A stretch of DNA of 64,000 nt from NCBI RefSeq assembly GCF_000622005.1, contig NZ_KK211383.1:124001-188000 (forward strand). Reading direction: 5' to 3'. The position numbers and the translations under genes are program-made. Positions 52,741 to 59,942 of the stretch are shown in pieces. The notes beneath the pieces are model-generated. The model did not search any database. It worked only from the letters and a program-made list of their open reading frames with translations, and was not told the origin of the DNA. Each line of letters starts with the position of its first letter. The stretch's first letter is position 1. Source of the DNA: Anaerovibrio sp. RM50. GTDB lineage: Bacteria; Bacillota; Negativicutes; Selenomonadales; Selenomonadaceae.

Positions 52741-53763
52741 TCAAACTGCCTTGGCAACACCAGTAAAGGTCTGGATATTCTGCAACGGCGTTGAGGTACT
52801 TAAACCACAGGCCGGAGCCAAAATATTTATCTCATCCTGAATCAGCTGTTCAGTACTTCTCTGAATATTTGGAGTCTCACCAAACTCCAGCAGGAATGTA
52901 CTCAAATTCCCCATGGTTGTAAGGTGAGGATATTCCTCCTTCAGCTTTTTTAGGCTTACCAGTGCATCTACGCTGATGGCATCCGCATGGAGATTGGCAA
53001 TATGCTGGGTTACCGCCTGCATTCTGCCGCAGATATGGACGATAACCGGTACCCCCATTTCATGAATGGCATCCACCAGCTTGTTAATATATACCACTGC
53101 ATAATCCCCAAACATCTTTGGCCCCAAAATTTCTCCCGTGGCCGTCGGGTCAGCAATGGAAATTACGCTGGCACCGTTATCCACCATATGCTGGGCATAG
53201 CCGATAAGCTGATTAGTTACATAGTCCACAAAGCGATGGGACTCATCCTTTACCTTCCTAAGCTCTTTCAAAAAGTTCATAGGATCCACCACAGAGGCGG
53301 CGGTACTCAAGGGGCCGGTTATGCTGCCAATAACCGGTATGTCAGGAGAGTGGCCTGCAGCATTGTATATGGCCTGGAAAACTGTACCTGCCCTGTCGCT
53401 TTTTACTAAAGCATCATCCTCTTTGTAGATAACATCCTTTACAGAGGGGAAAATTTCCTTGGCGATTTTGGGCTCACATTTTAATGTACCAAAATCTATA
53501 TCACTGCCCAGGGCTTCCGCCTCCACAGTCATGCAGAAGGGAATTCCCACATTTTCAAAGCCCGTATCCGCCTGCACATCCAAGGCCAAGTCTGCCATTA
53601 TCTTAGAATCACGATGTCCATCGGGTAATACATTTCCATGATTTTTCATTACATCAACAATAGCTGAATTCATCATGCCTCCGGGACAAATCACTGGAGC
53701 CCTTTCAACTGCTTCGCCCTTCAGAGAACGTAGCAACCGCTCCTTGGGAGATAACACATCCAT
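52741..53763 (-). CDS. UroD/MtaA-family corrinoid methyltransferase (first copy)
   Basis: A 340-residue MtaA-like methyltransferase. It starts LSPKERLLRSLKGEAVERAPV, has GSITGPLSTAASVVDP, and the Zn site VPVIVHICGRM (H-x-C) with a distal Cys in APACGLSTSTPLQNIQ. It directly follows the corrinoid protein, four bases after its stop, so it is the closest partner. It could be the substrate:corrinoid enzyme or the corrinoid:acceptor enzyme; both kinds occur in the UroD family. Confidence 0.88.
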   Translation of the reverse strand: MDVLSPKERLLRSLKGEAVERAPVICPGGMMNSAIVDVMKNHGNVLPDGHRDSKIMADLALDVQADTGFENVGIPFCMTVEAEALGSDIDFGTLKCEPKIAKEIFPSVKDVIYKEDDALVKSDRAGTVFQAIYNAAGHSPDIPVIGSITGPLSTAASVVDPMNFLKELRKVKDESHRFVDYVTNQLIGYAQHMVDNGASVISIADPTATGEILGPKMFGDYAVVYINKLVDAIHEMGVPVIVHICGRMQAVTQHIANLHADAISVDALVSLKKLKEEYPHLTTMGNLSTFLLEFGETPNIQRSTEQLIQDEINILAPACGLSTSTPLQNIQTFTGVAKAV

Positions 53764-53767
53764 ATTC

Positions 53768-54433
53768 TCACGCTCCTAACGCCAAATCGGTATTACTCAG
53801 CAGCTTTTCCGCCACTTTTACGGCATCAGCAGCATTCCTGGCATATCCGTCAGCACCAATCTTTTTGGCAAAGGCTGGAGAAATTGGGCCGCCACCCACA
53901 ATAACCTTAAATTTATCACGAATTCCCTTATCAGCGAGGATATCTACCACTTCCTTCATCCCCGGCATCGTAGTAGTCATAAGAGTGGCAATACCAATAA
54001 TATCTGCTCCGTATTCCTCTGCTTTACTTACAAATTCAGCTGGAGGAATATCTCGGCCCAAATCCAGCACCTCAAAGCCACCAGTTTCCATCATCAGCCG
54101 AACCAGATTTTTGCCGATATCATGGGTATCGCCCTCAACCACACCAATTACAACCTTGCCCTTCTTGGACACGTTTTCACTCTTTAAATGGGGCTTTAAT
54201 ACATCAATCCCCACATTCATAGCGTCAGAACACATCAACAGCTCTGGAACAAAATATTCTTCTTCATCAAATAACTGACCGGCTCGTTCCATTCCCTTTG
54301 CCAAACCGGAATCAATAGTTTCATAGGCATCAATTCCGTCTTCCAGGGACTGCTGTGCCAATTCCTCCACAGTATCCTCTTCCATTTCCACAACAGCATC
54401 GGCTATCTGCCTGAATAACTCTTCCTTTTCCAT
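53768..54433 (-). CDS. Corrinoid (B12-binding) methyltransferase protein, MtaC/MtbC-like
   Basis: A 221-residue methyl carrier. N-terminal helical cap (about 1-85, B12-binding_2, ELAQQSLEDGIDAYETIDSGLAKGM). The C-terminal Rossmann domain (about 90-215) has VVEGDTHDIGKNLV, where the His (D-x-H-x-x-G) ligates cobalt, then IIGIATLMTTTMPGM and VGGGPISPAFAKKIGADGY. AGGAGG lies nine bases before the ATG at 54433; an ATG at 54454 overlaps that site. First gene of the nine-gene operon. Confidence 0.94.
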   Translation of the reverse strand: MEKEELFRQIADAVVEMEEDTVEELAQQSLEDGIDAYETIDSGLAKGMERAGQLFDEEEYFVPELLMCSDAMNVGIDVLKPHLKSENVSKKGKVVIGVVEGDTHDIGKNLVRLMMETGGFEVLDLGRDIPPAEFVSKAEEYGADIIGIATLMTTTMPGMKEVVDILADKGIRDKFKVIVGGGPISPAFAKKIGADGYARNAADAVKVAEKLLSNTDLALGA

Positions 54434-54480
54434 AGCTGTCAACCTCCTGCTCATAACTCACTTAATTTCATTACACATAT

Positions 54481-54550
54481 AACATACTTGTTTAGTATGT
54501 TTATTGTTATGTTGAGATAGATATTACAACATACCATAATGGTATGTCAA
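54481..54550 (-). promoter_or_regulatory. Corrinoid operon promoter with two palindromic operators
   Basis: Minus-strand -35 TTGACA (54545-54550), 18 bases, -10 TAATAT (54521-54526). Operator 1, ACATACC-ATAAT-GGTATGT (54529-54547), fills the spacer and part of the -35. Operator 2, AACATACT-TGTTT-AGTATGTT (54481-54501), lies at about +14 to +34. The arms share ACATAC/GTATGT, with centres 47 bp apart. No regulator gene is adjacent. Confidence 0.78.
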
Positions 54551-54581
54551 TAGAAAAATTTATTAATTTTTGATATAGCAA

Positions 54582-54622
54582 AAAAACACCGGAAAATGAT
54601 TTACTCATTTTCCAGTGTTTTT
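54582..54622 (-). terminator. Terminator of the csaB operon
   Basis: An 18-base arm AAAAACACCGGAAAATGA pairs (one mismatch) with its partner at 54605-54622; TTTTTTT follows on the minus strand. Confidence 0.88.
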
Positions 54623-54637
54623 AACTGAATAACTGCA

Positions 54638-55759
54638 TTACCGCTTTTCTTTTTTCTTTTTATCAATGAGCTCAATGGCCAGCTCAGCATTGTGCATAGC
54701 CAGGCGGCGAAGCTCAGCGAATAAAAGCTCGTTTTTCTTACTGAAGGCGGCCTTGTCATTCCACTTGGAACGCACCTTTTTAACCAGCTCGTCATACTTG
54801 ACGTTTTCCAAATCACCCACTGGGCTTTCTCCCACAGACTCAAGGAAACGGTCAATTTTAGGGTCGTAGGAAACACCAATCATTGGCACTCCCATAACCG
54901 CTGCAAAAATCAATGCATGAAGACGGACGCCAATAAGGAGATCCATGTTGCCCACAATGGATAACAACTCCTTGGTGGTGTATTCCTTGTGAAGCACCAC
55001 AGCATTGCAGCTGGTCATAGATGCCACCATTTCTGCACAGTGCACGTCCTCCGGATACTGCATAGGCAAAAATACTATACGGGCATCAAATTCCTGGGAA
55101 ATCTGGTCCGCTGCCCTGGCAATAACCGCCTTGTAATGGGTCCAGTCCTGCCACTCACGGACGGAGATGCCCACCAATGGCTTGGCCCCATAGGCGTTGT
55201 TTTCCTTCAGAATAGTCCTGCCGATATTTCTGTCCACAGGGTGAATGGCGTGAACCGGGTCAGAGGTACACTCAATGGCAGGGTGACGAATCTTCATCTG
55301 GGCCAGCTCACCAAGGGAACCCTTGTCACGGACCGTAATCTGCTTAATGCCGTTGCCAACAAGACGCATAATCCAGCGGGCCATACGCCCCTGAATAGGG
55401 CCGATGCCCTGAGCGTACAGCATAACAGGAGTACCAATAAACTCCGCCAGCACAATTATCATGAGATAATAATAAAGGCTGCGGCGGGAGGTAACATTCT
55501 GCAAAAGACTTCCACCGCCACTTATGAGAAGGTCAGCCTTGTACAGGGCAACTATAATGCTTCCAATATCCAGCAAACCAACGGAGTTCACCTGATGGCG
55601 CTCCCTGGTGTCAGCCGGGTCGGCGGAAATAACTGTAATATTTAAATTGGGATCCAAATCCGACAATACTTCAACCATAGCTGCCAGCATTGCTTCATCG
55701 CCGGCATTTCTGGAACCGTAATACCCGGAAATTACAACATTACTCATGTCTGTTGTCAT
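54638..55759 (-). CDS. csaB: Polysaccharide pyruvyl transferase CsaB
   Basis: A 373-residue pyruvyl transferase. Starts with VVISGYYGSRNAGDEAMLAA, has LLISGGGSLLQNVTSRRSLYYYL, QGIGPIQGRMARW and MDLLIGVRLHALIFAAVMGVP, all CsaB marks. It uses PEP to pyruvylate a cell-wall polymer that binds SLH domains. In Negativicutes SLH porins such as OmpM tether the outer membrane to the wall, so this gene fits a diderm envelope. Cotranscribed with the DUF5693 and LmeA-like genes. Confidence 0.92.
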   Translation of the reverse strand: MTTDMSNVVISGYYGSRNAGDEAMLAAMVEVLSDLDPNLNITVISADPADTRERHQVNSVGLLDIGSIIVALYKADLLISGGGSLLQNVTSRRSLYYYLMIIVLAEFIGTPVMLYAQGIGPIQGRMARWIMRLVGNGIKQITVRDKGSLGELAQMKIRHPAIECTSDPVHAIHPVDRNIGRTILKENNAYGAKPLVGISVREWQDWTHYKAVIARAADQISQEFDARIVFLPMQYPEDVHCAEMVASMTSCNAVVLHKEYTTKELLSIVGNMDLLIGVRLHALIFAAVMGVPMIGVSYDPKIDRFLESVGESPVGDLENVKYDELVKKVRSKWNDKAAFSKKNELLFAELRRLAMHNAELAIELIDKKKKEKR

Positions 55760-55772
55760 TCCTTACCTTTAC

Positions 55773-57818
55773 TTATTTTAGAAAACTCAGCTTCGGGGCA
55801 ACAAATTTGCTCCAGAGCTGAAGGAGAATCATACAGATAGCACCCACGCCTGCTCCCAATACAATGCCGCCAATGCCACGGGCAAAGGACATAAATACAG
55901 GAGAACGCATATGGGCAAAGGTCTCAACCATGGAGCCCTGACCGATGGTAGCCACCAGAACAAGGGCAAAGAGAACCATAGTTGGCCACTTGCGGAACCA
56001 GCCCATTACCGCCAGCATAAATGCCGGATGGCCGATGAGAAGCTCCTTGGAACGTGGACGGGCATACATGGCCTGCTCCAAAAATGCCCTGAACTTCAGC
56101 TCAGTGGCAGAAACAGGCATACCCATGGTGTGACCGGAGCGGGCAACAAATACAACACCCGCAACCAATATCAAAAATAGAATCAACAGGGATTTTACCT
56201 TCACAGGCATATCCAGCATCTTGCGGAACTGGTCCATAAATCCCTCAGTATCATCCATCTTGCCATCAAACACATCGAAACGCTGCAGGAAGGCAATAGC
56301 CACCAAAATAATTGGCAATATAAAGGTGAGCTTAATGCCACGGAAGATATTTACCTCCAAAAGGTACTCCGTATCAGCAAGGGATCCGGAAAGATAGGAG
56401 GCCCCCACATAGGACATGATACCACACGTAAAGAGGGCAATCACGCCAGTGGCAATCATCTTTGGCAATGATGCCTTTTCATCCGGACTCTTGGCCCGGA
56501 AACGGTCCATCTGCCAAATAACTGCAATGGCAGGGAATACATTGGCGCTTAAAAGGGCCGCCACCACGCGGATTTTGTTGCCATGACCCATGAGAACAGG
56601 GCCAGCAAAGACCAAAATACCAATAATCAGCAAACCATAAATATATTTCTTCTTAAAGCCAGGAATAACAAGGCACAAATACAGCACACATGCTGCCGCC
56701 ACACCTGTCATTACAAGGGCACGAATCCAGCCCGCAGGATAGAAGTGGTCAAATACACCAGCCTTGCCGATGGTATAGCCCTGGGACTCCAGCTTGTCCC
56801 TTACAGCTGAAAAATATTTCATATTTGTTTCCAGCAGGGTCATACCAGGAGCCGGCTTGTCAAATATCTTAAGGAGATTGTAGCGGATGTTGCGCTCAGC
56901 ATCTGTATTGGCCCAGCGCTCCACACATTCCTCAATCTTCATTTTCTTCTGCTCGTCCTTTGGAATGGAGTAGAGGCGGGCAGAATGATAATCGTTGGCC
57001 TTGGCAATTTCCAGCATGCCATCCTGCTGGAAGAACTGAAGCTGTGTTACACCTTCAATCATACCCAGAGTAAGGTCACGCTCTGCCATTTTTTTGGCCG
57101 TATAATCAGAGCAGTTCGGAGCTCCAAGGGCCTGGGAACCGGAAAATACAATGCCGGATACCTTGTAATTGTCGATGCGCTTAAAGAAGGCATCCACATC
57201 GTCCTCGGTACACTTGTTGTAGTTGGTAGGGCGGGCCAAAACATAGAAGCCGCCTTTATTTACAGCTTCCATTTCATCAGTAGGCATGCCCAGGTCCATC
57301 TTCTCAAAGGCCTCAAACTGGGCCTTCACTGCCAGAACTGTATTGCCACCTACATTAAGGGCCGTAACCCTGTCCTTGCCAAGACGGCGCACCAGATCCT
57401 CATGGACCTCCTTGAAGGTCTGGGCATGATTGCCCGTAACGTAAATATCAGTACCCTTAATGGTGCCATCCTCCACCAGCTTACGCCAGTTAGGGTCAGT
57501 CATGGTACCTGTATAATAGCTGGTGAGAACATCACTGCCATTTACAGCAGTGGTCTTGCCATTTACATTCAGCTTCTTGAAGGTGGTTTCATAAACCGCC
57601 AATGAAGTAATGCCCGCTTCCTTGGCCTGCTTCATAACCTCATCCACCGGCACCCCATCGCATTCCGCCAGGGCCACCAGATCCTCATAATCCACAATAA
57701 GCTCAATGGAATTATTGCGAACCTCCACCTCATGGCGCTGAATATTAATAAACAGTGTAGCAAAAAGGCCAATGACTATCAGCACTATTAATAATTTATT
57801 ATACGCAAACTGCTTCAT
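55773..57818 (-). CDS. DUF5693 integral membrane protein
   Basis: A 681-residue protein. One N-terminal helix (about 9-27), a large extracytoplasmic domain (about 35-345, TIM-barrel-like with ITSLAVYETTFKKLN and VSGIVFSGSQALG), then eight or more helices to the C-terminus. Members of DUF5693 lie upstream of csaB in many Firmicutes, as here by 13 bases. It has been suggested to act in wall-polymer modification or export; I cannot assign more. Confidence 0.85.
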   Translation of the reverse strand: MKQFAYNKLLIVLIVIGLFATLFINIQRHEVEVRNNSIELIVDYEDLVALAECDGVPVDEVMKQAKEAGITSLAVYETTFKKLNVNGKTTAVNGSDVLTSYYTGTMTDPNWRKLVEDGTIKGTDIYVTGNHAQTFKEVHEDLVRRLGKDRVTALNVGGNTVLAVKAQFEAFEKMDLGMPTDEMEAVNKGGFYVLARPTNYNKCTEDDVDAFFKRIDNYKVSGIVFSGSQALGAPNCSDYTAKKMAERDLTLGMIEGVTQLQFFQQDGMLEIAKANDYHSARLYSIPKDEQKKMKIEECVERWANTDAERNIRYNLLKIFDKPAPGMTLLETNMKYFSAVRDKLESQGYTIGKAGVFDHFYPAGWIRALVMTGVAAACVLYLCLVIPGFKKKYIYGLLIIGILVFAGPVLMGHGNKIRVVAALLSANVFPAIAVIWQMDRFRAKSPDEKASLPKMIATGVIALFTCGIMSYVGASYLSGSLADTEYLLEVNIFRGIKLTFILPIILVAIAFLQRFDVFDGKMDDTEGFMDQFRKMLDMPVKVKSLLILFLILVAGVVFVARSGHTMGMPVSATELKFRAFLEQAMYARPRSKELLIGHPAFMLAVMGWFRKWPTMVLFALVLVATIGQGSMVETFAHMRSPVFMSFARGIGGIVLGAGVGAICMILLQLWSKFVAPKLSFLK

Positions 57819-57832
57819 CGCAATTTAACTCC

Positions 57833-58531
57833 TTAAATACCATTTGTATGACGGCTGGCCTTGATAATAACCCGGCCATCCTGCATGTCCACATCGTCCA
57901 CATGGGCCCTTATAGGCATTTTGTTCAAATCAAAGAGAAGAATATCCCCGAAGAAATTGCCCACCACAGCCTTGCCAAATACGGCATTTTTTATGTCCAG
58001 ATGAGTCATGTGAAAATAAACGCCGCCATTTTCCTCAAAGACTGTACCCTCAAGGGTAAGGTCAGCGGTGCGGCCCAGCAGATTTACGGTGCCGCTGGCA
58101 GACAGCTTTTCCTTGTCCATGGTGGCAGTAATGTTATCTACCTTTTCCAGCTTGTTCTGCAAAAGCATCTGAAGGGATTCCTGAGAAATAATGCCGGTCA
58201 TTTCCAGTTTATCGGCGGACTTCACTGCAGAACCGTCCCGGGCATCCAGCTTGGTAAGGTCCCCGTTGACATTTTCCCCTTCAAGGGTCAGCTTGTCCAC
58301 ACGGACCTGTCCCACCATGGCATTGTCAGCATCAATATGAATGCTGTCCATGTGCCCCGCCAGAAGCATAAAGCCCGGCATGCTGGAAACCTTCACATTT
58401 ACATTATCCGCCTTGGTGGCGTTCTCAACGCTGTGGGCAATGGATCCCTGCACCACAAAGGGCAGAATCAGCTGGCAGAATACCAGCACCACCACTACTG
58501 CCGCTATACCAAACTTTAATGCTTTATTCAC
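57833..58531 (-). CDS. LmeA-like / DUF2993 lipid-binding protein
   Basis: A 232-residue exported protein with an N-terminal helix (about 6-27), followed by a DUF2993 domain of alternating β-strands (VNVKVSSMPGFMLLAGHMDSIHIDADN, VRVDKLTLEGENVNGDLT). Related LmeA of mycobacteria binds phospholipid in the cell envelope. GTG start with GGAG upstream. It heads the lmeA-DUF5693-csaB unit, so a role in envelope building is likely. Confidence 0.83.
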   Translation of the reverse strand: MNKALKFGIAAVVVVLVFCQLILPFVVQGSIAHSVENATKADNVNVKVSSMPGFMLLAGHMDSIHIDADNAMVGQVRVDKLTLEGENVNGDLTKLDARDGSAVKSADKLEMTGIISQESLQMLLQNKLEKVDNITATMDKEKLSASGTVNLLGRTADLTLEGTVFEENGGVYFHMTHLDIKNAVFGKAVVGNFFGDILLFDLNKMPIRAHVDDVDMQDGRVIIKASRHTNGI

Positions 58532-58561
58532 AGTTATCTCCTAAAAAATCAATACTTAGTA

Positions 58562-58597
58562 CCGCTACGCAAACTAGTGAGCGAGAGCGTTACCAAC
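58562..58597. repeat. Hairpin-forming intergenic element
   Basis: GTACCGCT pairs with AGCGTTAC (7 of 8) around a purine-rich middle. It lies between prfB and the LmeA-like gene. It may be a decayed repeat or a weak terminator; no T run follows. Confidence 0.35.
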
Positions 58598-58626
58598 CGC
58601 ATCTCCCAACATACTATTATTAACAT

Positions 58627-59733
58627 TTATAACTGATGATTGGCCTTGGCCCGAAGGAAGGCCTCAATGAACATATCGATTTCACCGTCCATAACTGCCC
58701 CGGTGTTTCCGGTTTCAGCGTTAGTACGATGATCCTTTACCATGTTGTATGGATGGAATACGTAGGAACGGATCTGGCTGCCCCACTCAATCTTCTGCTG
58801 ATCACCTTCAAGGGCGGCGATTTCCTTTTCCTTCTTTTCCTCCTCCAGCTCAAAGAGCTTGGCACGCAGCATCTTCAGACACTGCTCACGGTTCTGGAGC
58901 TGGGAGCGCTCATTCTGGCACTGAACTACGATGCCCGTAGGCTCATGAGTCATGCGCACAGCAGAGGAAGTCTTGTTGATGTGCTGACCACCGGCACCGG
59001 AGGCGCGATAGGTATCAACACGAACTTCATCCATATTAATCTTAACCTCTTCCGTGTCATCCAACTCCGGCATAATATCACATGCACAGAAGGAGGTATG
59101 ACGGCGGGCAGCGGAATCGAATGGGGAAATACGCACCAGACGATGCACGCCCTTTTCAGACTTCAGGAAGCCATAGGCGTTGTGCCCTTTGATAAAGAGG
59201 GTAACAGACTTAACTCCCGCCTCATCCCCCGGAAGGAAGTCGGCAGTTTCCACGGTAAAGCCATGACGCTCAGCGTAACGGCCATACATGCGAAGGAGCA
59301 TGCTGGTCCAGTCCTGGGCCTCAGTGCCGCCGGCACCTGCGTGAAGGGTCAGAATAGCATTGTTGGCATCGTACTTGCCGGAAAGCATAACCTCCAGCTG
59401 AAGCTCCTCCAACGCCTTGTCAATCTCAGCCATATCAGCCTTGATGTCTTCCTCAACGCTTTCATCCTTGTCATCCATGCCGATTTCCCACATTACCTGC
59501 ACGTCATCGAACTTGGCAACAAGGGCCTTGTACTTATCAACGCTGATCTTAACATCGTTAAGCTCCTGGTTGATTTTCTGGGCGCTTTCCGGGTCATCCC
59601 AGAAAGTAGGCTCACCCATCTTATATTCCAACTCTGCGATTTTTTCTTCTTTATGAGCCACGTCAAGAGCCTTTTCCATCTCCTTCAGCCGCTCCTGGAG
59701 TGCCCCAATACCTGGCTTCAAATCCTCCAGCAT
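58627..59733 (-). CDS. prfB: Peptide chain release factor 2
   Basis: A 368-residue release factor for UGA and UAA. It has the GGQ loop YRASGAGGQHINKTSSAVRM and the SPF codon-recognition motif RISPFDSAARRHTSF. Length fits RF2 (365-367). The usual +1 programmed frameshift near codon 25 is absent: the site reads CTT GAC in one frame, without the UGA. In many Firmicutes prfB follows secA directly; here a MITE-like element of about 170 bp lies between. Confidence 0.96.
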   Translation of the reverse strand: MLEDLKPGIGALQERLKEMEKALDVAHKEEKIAELEYKMGEPTFWDDPESAQKINQELNDVKISVDKYKALVAKFDDVQVMWEIGMDDKDESVEEDIKADMAEIDKALEELQLEVMLSGKYDANNAILTLHAGAGGTEAQDWTSMLLRMYGRYAERHGFTVETADFLPGDEAGVKSVTLFIKGHNAYGFLKSEKGVHRLVRISPFDSAARRHTSFCACDIMPELDDTEEVKINMDEVRVDTYRASGAGGQHINKTSSAVRMTHEPTGIVVQCQNERSQLQNREQCLKMLRAKLFELEEEKKEKEIAALEGDQQKIEWGSQIRSYVFHPYNMVKDHRTNAETGNTGAVMDGEIDMFIEAFLRAKANHQL

Positions 59734-59775
59734 CTTCTCACATCCTATTTTTCAGTTATATATTAAATGTTAATG

Positions 59776-59942
59776 GACCTCATCCCCCTCCTGCGGAGGG
59801 ACCTTCCCCAAGGGGGAAGGCTCAAGGCCCAACGATTCTTACAAGTATAGACTCAACCTCTCCCATTAATGCCTTCCCCTCTGGGGAAGCACCCAGGGGT
59901 ACTAGGGCAAAGCCCGTCGGTGCCCGAAGGGCGGATGAGGTC
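59776..59942. mobile_element. MITE-like composite repeat between secA and prfB
   Basis: Perfect 10-bp terminal inverted repeats GACCTCATCC/GGATGAGGTC bound 167 bp. Inside are two outward-facing units. The left unit (59776-59823) ends in the hairpin CTTCCCCAAGGGGGAAGGC. The right unit (59871-59942) ends in the same hairpin type. The right unit is matched by 31379-31456. No coding capacity. Its end forms part of the secA stop codon. Confidence 0.72.

Noticed and set aside
54433-54637. Cobalamin riboswitch before the corrinoid operon
   Set aside because: The leader is only about 80 nt and lacks a B12-box-like sequence; palindromic operators explain the region better.
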